Both the position numbers and the translations under genes were made by a program. The notes beneath the pieces were generated by a model, which saw only the letters and a list, made by a program, of their open reading frames with translations, made no database searches and was not told where the DNA came from. Positions 46,779 through 56,357 of a stretch of 64,000 nt of DNA are shown piece after piece. Location: contig NZ_BDBQ01000013.1 of the NCBI RefSeq assembly GCF_001613065.1, positions 248,001 to 312,000 of the forward strand. Direction: 5' to 3'. Within the stretch, counting starts at the first letter, position 1. Each line of letters begins with the position of its first letter. The stretch comes from Nocardia miyunensis NBRC 108239. Its GTDB lineage: Bacteria > Actinomycetota > Actinomycetes > Mycobacteriales > Mycobacteriaceae.

Positions 46779-46877
46779 TCAGATCCAACCGAACAGAAGT
46801 GACGCCAAGTCGGCTATTCCGAGAGCGCCGTTGAGGATCGCTGATCCAGAGTTCAAAATGGCTCCAAAATCGGGCAT
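46779..46877 (-). CDS. 32-residue hydrophobic peptide gene
   Basis: An ATG frame preceded by an excellent site (GGAAGGG, 5 bases before ATG) encodes MPDFGAILNSGSAI, then LNGALGIADLASLLFGWI. It is Gly/Ala/Leu-rich and amphipathic, without a signal peptide or any charge other than two Asp. It resembles in size and style the short alpha-helical porin peptides of corynebacteria, or a small peptide precursor. Its neighbours on the same strand are the zinc-binding gene (126 bases downstream) and, upstream, an 826-base gap. Homology is not established. Confidence 0.55.
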   Translation of the reverse strand: MPDFGAILNSGSAILNGALGIADLASLLFGWI

Positions 46878-47703
46878 TATTACCCTTCCTTTCTCTGAGA
46901 TGGATTTACTTGCCCCTCTATGAGAACGCCGAAAGAGGTTGCCCGTCCAGGGGTTTCGCCACCACCGTTTGTGGCCCCACTGGCAGTGGTGATTTCCATT
47001 GCGAGTCGCGGTGCCGCTTATATCGCAGTGCTATTCACCGCCCCGCTGAGAAAATCTGGTGAGTATTTGTGGGCCGACTAGTCAACGACCACGACAACGT
47101 CGGGGAAATGCTGCCCGACGAGTTCCCCGCGAGTATCCGGAAATGGCTGCGGATCAGCAGTGCCGGTTCACGGCGGTGTACCGACACCCGGTAGAACGTG
47201 ATTGGTTGCATCAGGCCCGTCGGTCCGCTGGCCACCATCTGCGCTGTGCTCGCCGACCGTGTGGTGACTTCCCCGCGACCAGGCGCCGGGATCGTCGGTT
47301 CCCGGCGACGGTGTCCTTCGAGATCCTGCGTAGCACCGCGGGCCGAACAACACTTGCGAGTAACGCGCGGGGATGCGGCCCTGGCCGTCTTCGACCGTAA
47401 CAACGCCGTCGAATCCTCGGTCCTGAAGCTATCCGGTGAACAATTCCCTGGTCGCACCATGACGAATGCGATTGTGCTGATACGGGATACGCAGCCATTG
47501 TCGATGTCCCTCGATCATGATCTGCTGGGTGGCCGGCCCGTGATACCACCTGGCGTGGTCGAGCACGACCTCCACTACTGCCTAGCACCGCGGTTCGATC
47601 GCCCGTATCAGCTAGACTGCTCGCGCATGGCGTGAGTCCTGCGCTGCCGGTTGCGTGACCAGCAGGCACCGACGGTGTACTCTCTGGCGGAGCATTTGCG
47701 GTA
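46878..47703. other. 826-base gap without a confident gene
   Basis: This gap interrupts the otherwise dense transfer cluster. A rightward frame at 46920-47081 could encode a 53-residue protein with one hydrophobic segment (FVAPLAVVISIASRGAAY), but no ribosome site is seen. Longer frames at 47000-47640 on both strands have shadow-like composition. The region should hold the promoter of the 32-codon gene and downstream genes, and an origin of transfer could lie here; no inverted repeat stands out. Confidence 0.4.
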
Positions 47704-48834
47704 TCACGCACGGGAATCCACCCCCGGTGGTGTGTTGATTCCGAATCGTCGGAAGTCCCAGCGCTCGCCCTTCCAGTCGGTGAGCGGTTCGATCTTGACT
47801 TTTTGCCCGTAGTCCGGCGCATTCAGGACCATGTCATTTCCCCAGTTGTCCTGGCCGAGGTAGATGCCGACATGGTGGGATTCCGACGCCCCCGCTTTGG
47901 TGAAGTACACCAGATCTCCGGGCTCGCGGTTGGCGTACGGCACGATGGCTGCGCGTGGGTCGTCTTGTTGGATCTGGGTGTTGTGGGCCAGGCGGATTCG
48001 ACCGCCGCTCGCCTGATAGACCGCGTACATCGTCAGGCCGCTGCAGTCGAACGTTCCGTACTGTCCTCCCGGGGAGGGGCCTGCCACAGTGCCGCCGCCC
48101 CACGCGTAGTCGGCTTTGCCGATCCACTGCACGGCCGCTGCGATGACCGCGGCGCCGAACGACCCGGCCGGTGCCGGGACGGGCTGTCCGTTGGTGCCCT
48201 GACCGCATCCCTGCGGCTGCGTCGCGGTGTCGGCGGTGGCATCGTTGGGCGTCGCGGTCACGTCGGCGTACGCCGCGTACACTTGTTGTGCCAGCGCCAG
48301 CGCTGTGCCGCCGTATCTTTCGGGGTGCGCGGAGTTCTCAACGGCCTGGGCCAGGCTCGCCGGGTCCATCGAAGCGGCACCGGGAGTCTTGTCGGCTTGG
48401 CTGTAAAACCAGTTGATCTGCGTGACGGGGTTCATCAGGCCCGCCATGCCCCCGAGTGTGGCGGCCCATATACCGGCCCGTATCTGGTGCGGTCCGACCG
48501 AGTCGAGGTTGGTGCCCTCTCCATCGGAGGTATACCCCTGTGACGCTGGAACATTCGGGTTGGACAGGTTACGGAACCCGGACTCGGCTTCTGCAGCGGC
48601 CAGTTCGGCGAGGATGACGTTCTCGGGCTCTCCTCGCTGGCGCCCGATCACGACGCCGTTGCGGGCGATCTGAATCTGGTTCGCATTCAGCGACGCCAGG
48701 CCGGCGGTTCCCGTCGCGGGCGGCGGCGCGCATCCGGTGGTGGCGTCCGACCCGAGGATCGCCATCATCATGATCACCAGCAGCAGCAGCGGCACCGCGG
48801 CCGCGAGTGCGATCAGTGCCCGGGTCGAGCCCAC
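47704..48834 (-). CDS. NlpC/P60 cell-wall hydrolase of the T4SS, with lytic-transglycosylase-like middle
   Basis: A protein of 376 residues. An N-terminal membrane anchor (about 5-30) is followed by a region with AEAESGFRN and DSVGPHQIRAG, the Glu and the SxGxxQ-type pattern of lytic transglycosylase-like domains. The C-terminal NlpC/P60 peptidase has the catalytic Cys in GTFDCSGLTMY and His in ESHHVGIYLG. Such VirB1-like proteins open peptidoglycan for the transfer channel. The GTG start is the best available because stops lie upstream, but its ribosome site is weak. Confidence 0.85.
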   Translation of the reverse strand: MGSTRALIALAAAVPLLLLVIMMMAILGSDATTGCAPPPATGTAGLASLNANQIQIARNGVVIGRQRGEPENVILAELAAAEAESGFRNLSNPNVPASQGYTSDGEGTNLDSVGPHQIRAGIWAATLGGMAGLMNPVTQINWFYSQADKTPGAASMDPASLAQAVENSAHPERYGGTALALAQQVYAAYADVTATPNDATADTATQPQGCGQGTNGQPVPAPAGSFGAAVIAAAVQWIGKADYAWGGGTVAGPSPGGQYGTFDCSGLTMYAVYQASGGRIRLAHNTQIQQDDPRAAIVPYANREPGDLVYFTKAGASESHHVGIYLGQDNWGNDMVLNAPDYGQKVKIEPLTDWKGERWDFRRFGINTPPGVDSRA

Positions 48835-49048
48835 AGCACACCAGCGGCGTACATCCGCGAGCTGATCGCGCCGACCGTCTTGACGGTCTCGCCACAGGCT
48901 CGCGGCCGCGCCTTGGTCGACATCAGCGACGAAGATCCTGAATTATGTTGTGGCTCATCGATTGTTCGCCGTCGTGATTTCGATGGGTGTTCGCCACCCA
49001 TGACGGCCGGGATCGATGTGATGGAACGGTGTGAGCGCGGAGGATGTG

Positions 49049-50143
49049 TCACCGATCCAGTCCTCGATCAGCTGAGGGCCCTGCGGTTGAGCTAGTTCGG
49101 GTTTCGGTGTGACCGAACTCACCGGCAGTGTCGGCTCCGGTGCCGAACTCGCCCCGCTGACCGTGATCGGTGCAGCGCCGCATGTGATGTTCCAGGATGG
49201 TCGAGATCGGGTCCGGTCGGGTGAGCTCGTCGATTCTGCTCACAGGCCGGCCTCCCGGTCGGAGATCGTCTGCGCTCCGGGGTCCGGGGGGCAGACCATG
49301 GTGCGGGATGTCCGGGACACGAGGCCGCGGGGCTGCGTCGGGAGGGAAAGCCGCCCCGACTATGACCGCGATCTGTTGCGGGGCTGCGGTGGGCTGGCGG
49401 TCCGGGCTGCGGGTGGAGCCAGCGGTGAGAAGCTCTCGCATTCGCGCGGCGATCTGCTCCGGCGGCGGCAGCGTATGCGCTGCGTCGGGAGCGGTGATTC
49501 CGGCGTGCGCCAAGGCATGCGCCTGCGCTACGTACGGCCCGCGGTCAGCACCCGCGTAGGAACGCCACCAGGTGGCGACCTCGCCCGGGCGGGCATGATC
49601 GACGGTTCGGGCCAGCGCCGTGAGCAGCCGGTCCTCGTGCCACGGCGCGGCTTCCTCCGCGGTCACCGCCAGCAGGGTCGACACGGCTCGCACCCGTTGG
49701 CCCAGCAGTCTGAGCTTGGTGTCGAACAGTCGCGCGGTGCCGACTTCGCTGCGTGCTCCGTGCTCGCTGTAGGCGGCCCCGACTGCGGCCATCCCGAGCA
49801 CACTGAGCACATCCGATCCCAGCTCCGCGACCAGGGCGGCCCGGTCGATCGGCGCGGGATCGCGCCAATGCAGGTCGCGCCGCCAGGCCATGCCCAACTC
49901 GCCGCGCGTGCGTGCCTGATCGATCCATTCCGGTGGCACGGCACCGGCTGATGCTGCGCTCTCGAGTGCCCCTCGCAGTTCACTGCGACGCCGCACGTCC
50001 TCGTACCACCCCACCGTCAGAGGCCGACCCTCCTGGTCTGCTCGCTGCGCGGTGCGGGTATCGGTGAATGCCGACTGGGCCTGGGTGCCGATCGCTTTGA
50101 GCAGCCGCAATTGGATCCGGGTTGGTTTACTCACCGCCGCCAC
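49049..50143 (-). CDS. Unknown transfer-cluster protein G
   Basis: A protein of 364 residues, helical and Ala/Arg-rich with a Pro-rich C-terminal third. DPISTILEHHMRR, about 50 residues from the end, and the terminal ADRGLDR are a loose version of the tail module in proteins A-E. No domain recognised. The GTG start at 50143 is supported by continuous coding composition; a second GTG three codons later is possible. Confidence 0.65.
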   Translation of the reverse strand: MAAVSKPTRIQLRLLKAIGTQAQSAFTDTRTAQRADQEGRPLTVGWYEDVRRRSELRGALESAASAGAVPPEWIDQARTRGELGMAWRRDLHWRDPAPIDRAALVAELGSDVLSVLGMAAVGAAYSEHGARSEVGTARLFDTKLRLLGQRVRAVSTLLAVTAEEAAPWHEDRLLTALARTVDHARPGEVATWWRSYAGADRGPYVAQAHALAHAGITAPDAAHTLPPPEQIAARMRELLTAGSTRSPDRQPTAAPQQIAVIVGAAFPPDAAPRPRVPDIPHHGLPPGPRSADDLRPGGRPVSRIDELTRPDPISTILEHHMRRCTDHGQRGEFGTGADTAGEFGHTETRTSSTAGPSADRGLDR

Positions 50144-50194
50144 CCTCTCCCGTCGCGAGCTTGAGCCACGGGCGCTCAGGGGTCCTTGCCGGGT

Positions 50195-50755
50195 TCATAG
50201 GTCGAGTCCGTAATCAGGGGTCGGTCCTGCCTGCGGGGGCGGTCTGTCGGTGTCGGTGACGCCGGGAGTGGGACCGGTATCTGTGAATGCGGTCTGAATC
50301 AGGTCCGCAATGGTGGTGCCGCTGTCCGGCCCCGCCTGTGTATGGGGGCGGGGCGGGTGATCGGGTACTGCGATGACGTCGTCGGCGAGGACCAGATGTT
50401 CCGTGTCGCCGCCCCACGGCGCCTCGATCATCGCGAGGTAACGGCGTTCGGGGCGGCCGGTCAGCAAGCCCAGAGGGACGGCCTCCGCGACGATCCGGCC
50501 TTCCAGAATCCCGATCGGTTCACCGGAGTTCGCCCCGAACGTGTTGATCCACAGGATCGGTTGTCCCGCAGGCAATTCGGTGGAGTTGTCCCTCTCGCTC
50601 GCTGTCGCGGCTCGTTCGGCACGCTCCAGGCGCGATCGCGCGGACGCGACATCGTGTTCGGTGCCGATCAGCGTCGCCGCTGTAACCTCCACTGCCGCGG
50701 CGTCCACCTCGGCGGCCACGCGGAAGCGATTTTGTGTACTGAGCACGGGCGTCAC
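50195..50755 (-). CDS. Unknown transfer-cluster protein E, with variant tail
   Basis: A protein of 186 residues. The first 70 are helical and Ala/Glu-rich. The middle (QPILWINTFGANSGEPIG, then EAPWGGDTEHLVL) is a small beta-rich domain of unknown type. The last 41 residues begin GTTIADLIQTAFTD and end PDYGLDL, matching the helix motif of the GHELG tails but with a different terminus. GTG start. It follows the VirB4-like gene. Confidence 0.65.
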   Translation of the reverse strand: MTPVLSTQNRFRVAAEVDAAAVEVTAATLIGTEHDVASARSRLERAERAATASERDNSTELPAGQPILWINTFGANSGEPIGILEGRIVAEAVPLGLLTGRPERRYLAMIEAPWGGDTEHLVLADDVIAVPDHPPRPHTQAGPDSGTTIADLIQTAFTDTGPTPGVTDTDRPPPQAGPTPDYGLDL

Positions 50756-50899
50756 CGCCCTGGTACCGGATCGAGCGCCACCACCACCGTCGCCATTGGC
50801 ATTCGGTCAGCGCAATCGCGGCCGGCTGTTACAGTTACGGCGTTCTCGGTGATTCGCGGGAGACGAGCCGTCGGCGAATGTATGCTGAGACAGGCGAAC

Positions 50900-52633
50900 T
50901 CAGTCATGAGGACGTGTATTCCTTTCGAATGTCGTTGCGGCACTGTCGATGTCGTCGAACCGCTTGTTGGTGTTGTGGACTCCGGCGGCCCGCTCCGAGG
51001 GGGTGTAGACCATGCGGAAGGGGATCCCCGGCTGGTCGGCTTCCCCGGTTTTCAGCAGGAAGCAGCCAGTGCCCGGGGGTGCACGGCGTTCGGGCTGCTG
51101 GTCGTCGAGCAGGTCGTCACTGGGTGGGCGTGGTGCGGCCCAGGAGGTGAGCAGCATTTTCTCGGTCTCGGAGAACGACATGACCGAGCGCAGGCGCTGC
51201 ACTTCTTCGGGTGGGACCGGGCCGATGATCTTGGCTCTGGCGCGTTCGACGAATCCGAGTGCTTTGTGTTGGGAGGCTTGCGAATCGAAGCTGGCGAGGT
51301 CTTTGATGGTGTGGCTGCACATGATCAGCCCGGTGCCCAGTCTCCTGTTCAGGCGTGTCAGGGCATCGACGCGGTCGATCATGTGTTCTCCGGCGCCCAG
51401 GACCCGCCAGATCTCGTCCATGACGACTTCGAATGTTCGTTTCGGGCCCAGTCCGGCGTCGGCGAGGGTGTGCGCGGCGGCGATCGCGCCGAATCCGTCG
51501 CTCCAGCACACCATCAGCACTGCGGCGAGGAGTTTGACGTCGCCTTCGGGGATCCAGGACACGTCCACGCACACCGCCGGCGTCGACAGGTTCAACGGTG
51601 TGGTGGTGTGGCCGTTGAACACTTCCCCGAACGGTCCTTCACACAGTGCCCGCAGCGAGCGGCGCAGCGTTTTGGTGCCGGCGCGGTAGGCGTGCTCGTT
51701 GTCCTCCTCGGCGAAGCGCATCAATTCCTCGCTGCCCTCGGCGATCACAGTGAGCAGGTCCGAGAGCAGGGGCGGGTGTTGCGCGGTGAACCCGCGGTGG
51801 GTATAGAGTTCGCGCAGGCCTGCCGCGATGAGGGTTTCCTCGAAGTCCTCGACGCGTGAGCCGCGGACGAGTTCGATGAGCCCGGCCACGATGGTGACTT
51901 GCCCGGCTTCGATGCGGGCGGCGACCTGTCGGCGCATCCCGGGGTCCGGTAGCTTGTCCAGGATCGTGCCCAGCGCGCCGACCGCCAAGGGGTTGATGGT
52001 GCCGTGGCCGTAGCCCACATCGACGATTTGCCCGCCGAGGACCTCGACCAGGTCCCGGTAGTCCGGCTTGGTGTCGCCCAGGCACAGGACGGTTTCTCCG
52101 GCCGCGACCGCGCCGGTCGCGATGCGGCGGATCAGCGAGGATTTGCCGTATCCGTTCAAGGCCAGCACGAACGCGATCGGCGCGGTGAGGAAGCCTTTCA
52201 GAAACCACGACATCGGGTCGAAATGCACCGGGCCGCCTGTGACGTAGTGCGCGCCGACCGGAACGCCGACCACCGGGGCACTGGCACCGACCGCGAACGG
52301 CCACAAGCCAGCGACTTGGGTTGTGGTGGAACGCCATTCGGGTGTCGCTGGAACGACCGCAGCGCGCCCGCCTCCCAGGCCGCCGTAGCCGCGGTCGGTG
52401 AGTGTGGCTGTGGTGCGGTCGAATCCGTCGCGCTGGCTGTCCGCGACGCGGCGTGTGGCGGTGTGGCGGCGGTGGTCGTCGCTGCCGAGCAGTGTGCGGG
52501 CCCACCATCCGGCCAATCCGCCTGCCGCAGCGGTCTTCTCGGTCCGTTCCCGGGTTTCGCGGGTCATGACGGTGATCCCACCGAGCCGGGTGGTGCGTGC
52601 CGGGCGGTGTGGCCGGGCCGGTGCGCGGCTCAC
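50900..52633 (-). CDS. VirB4-like conjugation ATPase
   Basis: A protein of 577 residues. The central ATPase has Walker A ALNGYGKSSLI near 155 and Walker B TFEVVMDEIWRVLG near 405, plus MCSHTIKDL downstream, as in VirB4/TraC-type motors. In actinobacterial systems of the SCO6880 type the VirB4 N-terminal part is a separate protein, which is the gene directly upstream. It powers pilus or channel assembly and substrate transfer at the inner face of the membrane. The start overlaps the upstream stop by four bases. Confidence 0.88.
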   Translation of the reverse strand: MSRAPARPHRPARTTRLGGITVMTRETRERTEKTAAAGGLAGWWARTLLGSDDHRRHTATRRVADSQRDGFDRTTATLTDRGYGGLGGGRAAVVPATPEWRSTTTQVAGLWPFAVGASAPVVGVPVGAHYVTGGPVHFDPMSWFLKGFLTAPIAFVLALNGYGKSSLIRRIATGAVAAGETVLCLGDTKPDYRDLVEVLGGQIVDVGYGHGTINPLAVGALGTILDKLPDPGMRRQVAARIEAGQVTIVAGLIELVRGSRVEDFEETLIAAGLRELYTHRGFTAQHPPLLSDLLTVIAEGSEELMRFAEEDNEHAYRAGTKTLRRSLRALCEGPFGEVFNGHTTTPLNLSTPAVCVDVSWIPEGDVKLLAAVLMVCWSDGFGAIAAAHTLADAGLGPKRTFEVVMDEIWRVLGAGEHMIDRVDALTRLNRRLGTGLIMCSHTIKDLASFDSQASQHKALGFVERARAKIIGPVPPEEVQRLRSVMSFSETEKMLLTSWAAPRPPSDDLLDDQQPERRAPPGTGCFLLKTGEADQPGIPFRMVYTPSERAAGVHNTNKRFDDIDSAATTFERNTRPHD

Positions 52634-54096
52634 AACGACATCCTTTTGGAGATCGACCCGTGCTCAGGCAGGACCACCCCGATGCCCAGTGACGCCGCGA
52701 ACGCGGACGCCTGGTAGCCGTAGCAGCGGCGAACGCTCAGCCGCGACGCTGCGGACATCGCCTCCACCGACGCGGCGATCGTCGGGATGTCGGCATCCAG
52801 TCGTGCTGTCACGGTGACCAGAGCGCCGAATCGGGTCAGCCCGGCCCCGAGGGCCTGTTCCTGTCGGGCAGCCCGGGTGTTGTCCACCCGAATAGATGCA
52901 GCGGCGCTGGCGATTCCACCGGGTTCGGTCTGTTCTGCCGCGAGCGCGTCCCGGAAATCGCCGTCGACGATCTCGGTTGCCTCCGCGGCCGAGTGCAGCC
53001 GGTATACCACGGCCACTCGTTTGCGGGGCAGGTCCGGACGCGGCTCGAGCAGCGCCTTCATCACGGTTTCGTGTACCGCGCCCAGCGGCGCGGTATCCAT
53101 TTCCCAGGTGACCGACCGGGCACCGTCGTGTACGTAGTGATCCCACCGGTCCAGTGCCGAGACCGGGCCGACGGTGTCCCACGATTGCGTCGCGACCAGA
53201 TCCGGTCCGGCTGCTTCGATATTGTCTTGCGCGGCAACGTCATAGCGTGAGCGCACCAAGCCCAGCAGCTCCCACGCCTGCATCGGTGCGCCGGGCAGTC
53301 CGGCGCGGGCGAGCTGGGACAGCACACCTTGCAGGCGCTGCCCGATCTCGCGGGCCTGTTCGGGTTGGTTGCGTCGCAGTTTGCCGCGGGCACGGCAGGT
53401 GATGGCGATCCGGGCTTCGATGCGGACCTGCCCGCCGGTGACGTTCGCGGCCTCGGCCATGACCTCGGCCGCGTACTCCGGTGCGTCGGGCCGCAGCAGG
53501 CGCGCGACTTCGCGACGCTGCTTGAGTCGGGTTTCGCGGACCGTCTCGAGGACGCTGGTGATCGCCACGACCTCGCCGGATCGGCCTTGGGCGGCGAGGA
53601 ATTGGCCATATCCTTCCACCCAGCTGTCGATCTGAGGCTGGTCGACCAGTTCCTCTCCGGCGGGGATGACCCGCACGACGACGGTGTAGTGGTCGGTGCG
53701 CCGGATGTGAATCAATCCGAACCGTGCCCCGCCGGGGGTCTCGTACTCGGTGAGCGCCGAGTCCGCGAGCAGGCCCGGCAGCCGGCTGGTTCCGGGGATC
53801 CGGGAGAATCGGCCCGCACGGTAGATGCGTTCCCCGCGGGCCCCGGCGAGGGCGAATTGTGTGCGCAGAATGAGGATCTCCCATCCGGTGCGCCCGTTGC
53901 GGGTGATGACCATCGGCACGAACAGCACCGCGGAGCCCATGATCTGCAGCCCGGTCAGCGGCAGGGAGCGCGTGGCCATGTAGCCGAGCATGACCGCGAT
54001 CACCAGACCGATCCCCAGCATCGAAGCTCCGAACGTCAGCCCGAAAAACCCTGCCGTGCGCGGTCTTTCCCATCGGCCGTACATGCGCGCGGTCAT
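52630..54096 (-). CDS. SCO6880-family T4SS protein (VirB3/VirB4-N-terminus-like)
   Basis: A protein of 488 residues with two membrane segments near the N-terminus (about 18-40 and 45-65; FGLTFGASMLGIGLVIAV) and a large cytoplasmic part (VVVRVIPAGEELV, RARGKLRRNQPEQA, LGIGVVLPEHG). This arrangement matches actinobacterial SCO6880-type proteins, which are encoded next to the VirB4 ATPase and replace VirB3 plus the VirB4 N-terminal domain. Both gene junctions are 4-base overlaps. Confidence 0.8.
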   Translation of the reverse strand: MTARMYGRWERPRTAGFFGLTFGASMLGIGLVIAVMLGYMATRSLPLTGLQIMGSAVLFVPMVITRNGRTGWEILILRTQFALAGARGERIYRAGRFSRIPGTSRLPGLLADSALTEYETPGGARFGLIHIRRTDHYTVVVRVIPAGEELVDQPQIDSWVEGYGQFLAAQGRSGEVVAITSVLETVRETRLKQRREVARLLRPDAPEYAAEVMAEAANVTGGQVRIEARIAITCRARGKLRRNQPEQAREIGQRLQGVLSQLARAGLPGAPMQAWELLGLVRSRYDVAAQDNIEAAGPDLVATQSWDTVGPVSALDRWDHYVHDGARSVTWEMDTAPLGAVHETVMKALLEPRPDLPRKRVAVVYRLHSAAEATEIVDGDFRDALAAEQTEPGGIASAAASIRVDNTRAARQEQALGAGLTRFGALVTVTARLDADIPTIAASVEAMSAASRLSVRRCYGYQASAFAASLGIGVVLPEHGSISKRMSL

Positions 54097-55544
54097 TGCG
54101 GTACCTCGTGTTCGGACTCCGGGGACGCCGCACTGTTGACTCCGGCGTACAGCTTCTTGCCGGTCTCCACGGCCGCCTGGGCCGCCGCGCCCCAGGGGCC
54201 CGCGGCCGCGCCCCCCGCTGCCGCCGACGATGTTTCCGCGCTCGCGGACGTCGCCGCGTTCTGTGTTCCGCTGCTACCGGCGGTCTGCCGAGCCTGCGGT
54301 GGTCCACTACCGCCGCTGTCCTGCGAGCCGGGGTCGGTTCCCTGCGTGCCACGGCCCCCGCCACCCGAGGGTGGAGACGGTGCCCCCCCATCTCCGCCGC
54401 CTCCGGCGTCTCCGCCTGAACCGCTGGAGTTTTCGTCGACGGTGCGGGCGCTGGAGCCTTCCGAGCTGCCAGCCGAGCCGATGGCGCGGCCGATGCCCGC
54501 GCCGATGACACCGGCGGCGACCATGCCGGCGCCGCTTCCGCCCATGGTCGCGATCGCGGGGGCGACCAGGCGCATGATGGCGGGCAGGACGATCGCGACG
54601 AGCGCGAGCAGGATCAGGCCCAGCAGGGTTTGCTGGGCGTTGCTGCCCGGGCGGCTGCCTGCGGAGAACGCCACGACGTAGATCAAGGCGCCGACCGGTT
54701 TGTAGAGCACGAACGCCAGTGACCAGGTGACCAGACGCTGGTACGCCTGCGACCCGGGGCCGGTTCCTGCTGCCGAGGCCGCGACCGGGATCAGTGCGAC
54801 CACCACGATCAGCAGGGCTTGCCGGATCACCAGCAGCACCAATTGCAGCAGGGCGCCGATCAGCCCGAAGATCGCGATCAGGAACATCGCACCGGTGCCC
54901 AAACCCTGGTCCCCGGTCAACGCATCGAAGTTGACGATGTTCTTGACCGCGCCCGCCGCGTCGCCGTGGGTGGCATCGGAGATCACCCAGCTCGAGAAGG
55001 CATCGCCGAAGCGCGTGCCGACCGCCACCAGCGCGGCGAACACCCACGAGGCGAAGACCGCGCGAGCGAACATCACGAACGTCTCTTGGGTCTGGCCGAC
55101 CAACTCCCCGCGCCGCGCCATCGCCAGCCGCGCCCCGGTCAGCACGATCGCCCCGGTCATCAGATAAATCTGCAGGTCGCCGGTGTATTCGCGTACCGCG
55201 GACAGCACCGCGCCGGGGGCCCCGGTCGTGGGGTCGGCCAGCTGTGGCGAGGGGAGGGTGATCCACCAGTCCAGGCACCACTCCAACACCTGGGTCAGCC
55301 CGCCCAGCAGGGATTTCACGACCGACCCGAATATCGAGTTGGCCAGCTCCCCGGTCGTGCCGCCGACCACGTTCTTCAGCGCGTTGTGCAGGCCGTTGCA
55401 GGCCGCGCCCAGGACGCTGGGAAGGTCACACTGCTGCCCGGAATCCGGTGCCGGATCCGCCGCGGCCTGTCCGGCACCGACGACGCCGCACAACAGGCCT
55501 GCGGCAGCAAGGATCGCCGTGATGCGTGTAATGGTCGATGTCAT
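54093..55544 (-). CDS. TrbL/VirB6-like polytopic channel protein
   Basis: A protein of 483 residues with a signal peptide (about 1-30, ending GQAAADP), then six or seven hydrophobic segments between about 105 and 350. A long Gly/Ser/Pro-rich tail (about 370-440) follows and is probably disordered and extracytoplasmic. This is the layout of TrbL/VirB6, the inner-membrane channel core. The ATG at 55544 overlaps the preceding stop by four bases, so the longer upstream frame was discarded. Confidence 0.85.
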   Translation of the reverse strand: MTSTITRITAILAAAGLLCGVVGAGQAAADPAPDSGQQCDLPSVLGAACNGLHNALKNVVGGTTGELANSIFGSVVKSLLGGLTQVLEWCLDWWITLPSPQLADPTTGAPGAVLSAVREYTGDLQIYLMTGAIVLTGARLAMARRGELVGQTQETFVMFARAVFASWVFAALVAVGTRFGDAFSSWVISDATHGDAAGAVKNIVNFDALTGDQGLGTGAMFLIAIFGLIGALLQLVLLVIRQALLIVVVALIPVAASAAGTGPGSQAYQRLVTWSLAFVLYKPVGALIYVVAFSAGSRPGSNAQQTLLGLILLALVAIVLPAIMRLVAPAIATMGGSGAGMVAAGVIGAGIGRAIGSAGSSEGSSARTVDENSSGSGGDAGGGGDGGAPSPPSGGGGRGTQGTDPGSQDSGGSGPPQARQTAGSSGTQNAATSASAETSSAAAGGAAAGPWGAAAQAAVETGKKLYAGVNSAASPESEHEVPQ

Positions 55545-56338
55545 TGCCACACACCGAAATCCGCGAGCGAAGCCACCGGCGTCGCCGGCGCCCACAAGGC
55601 GTCGATGTCATCGACGCGCACGCGCCAGTCCCCGTCGACCCACACCATCGCCCACGTGCCGTAACTGATCTGCTCGGGGGTGCGCACCGCGACGTCGACC
55701 GCGGCGAAGTCCGGGTGATAGTCCGGATGGATCCGGAAACCGGCGGGTACCACGACATTTCGGCCGACATTGGGGTTGTCCGCGCGGCTGTGCGCGAATC
55801 TGTCCAGCAAGGGTTGTCCGCCGCCGGTGAATCGTTGCGCCACGACGCGTTGCCACACGCCCTCGGGTGCGGCCAGGGCGCGTGCGAACGCGTCCCACGC
55901 TGCCAGAGCGGCGCCTTGGGGCGTGTCGGCGAACCCGGATGCGATCCCGTCGACCACCCGGATCGGTCCGTCGCTGGCCGAGAACGGCAGTGCCGCGGTA
56001 TTCCAGCCGCGTTGCCACATGATTCCCGCCGGTGCGGCGGTGAGGTATTGCGGACCCAGGGCCGGGTTCGGGCGAGTGCTCGGGTCCTGCGCCAGTGCGA
56101 TACCTGCGGGGTCGATCGGGGTGTCCAGGCGGGTGCCGAAGGCATCGAGGGTCGGCAACCCGAACCCGGCCCGTCCACCCGGTGCCGGTACATACGTCGG
56201 CGGTGTGGTGCCCGTGGGCTGTCCGCCACCGTGGCTGCTGTCGTGGCGTGATTCCACGCTCAGCGCGGTGATGGCTGTGACCAGAAGTATCAGTGCGGCG
56301 ACGGCGGGCAGCAGCCACCGTGGGGTTCGAGCCTTCAT
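55541..56338 (-). CDS. Membrane-anchored extracytoplasmic T4SS subunit
   Basis: A protein of 265 residues with an N-terminal anchor (about 7-28) and a Gly/Pro-rich linker. A C-terminal globular part follows, with WQRGWNTAALP, AWDAFARALA and a final strand region (MVWVDGDWRVRVDD). This last pattern, also present in the next gene, suggests the NTF2-like fold of VirB8/TcpC-type proteins. The family is not certain. Confidence 0.65.
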   Translation of the reverse strand: MKARTPRWLLPAVAALILLVTAITALSVESRHDSSHGGGQPTGTTPPTYVPAPGGRAGFGLPTLDAFGTRLDTPIDPAGIALAQDPSTRPNPALGPQYLTAAPAGIMWQRGWNTAALPFSASDGPIRVVDGIASGFADTPQGAALAAWDAFARALAAPEGVWQRVVAQRFTGGGQPLLDRFAHSRADNPNVGRNVVVPAGFRIHPDYHPDFAAVDVAVRTPEQISYGTWAMVWVDGDWRVRVDDIDALWAPATPVASLADFGVWQ

Positions 56339-56357
56339 TGCCGGTGCCTTCCTTCGG

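Noticed and set aside
47198..47635. Rightward frame in the 826-base gap
   Set aside because: No ribosome site, irregular composition and no recognised motif; kept only as part of the gap description.
50342..51859. Rightward frame of 505 codons opposite the VirB4-like gene
   Set aside because: Antisense shadow of the VirB4-like gene; that strand has the ATPase motifs, this one none.
53329..54681. Rightward 450-codon frame opposite SCO6880-like and VirB6-like genes
   Set aside because: Antisense shadow of high-GC coding sequence; no start site or domain support.
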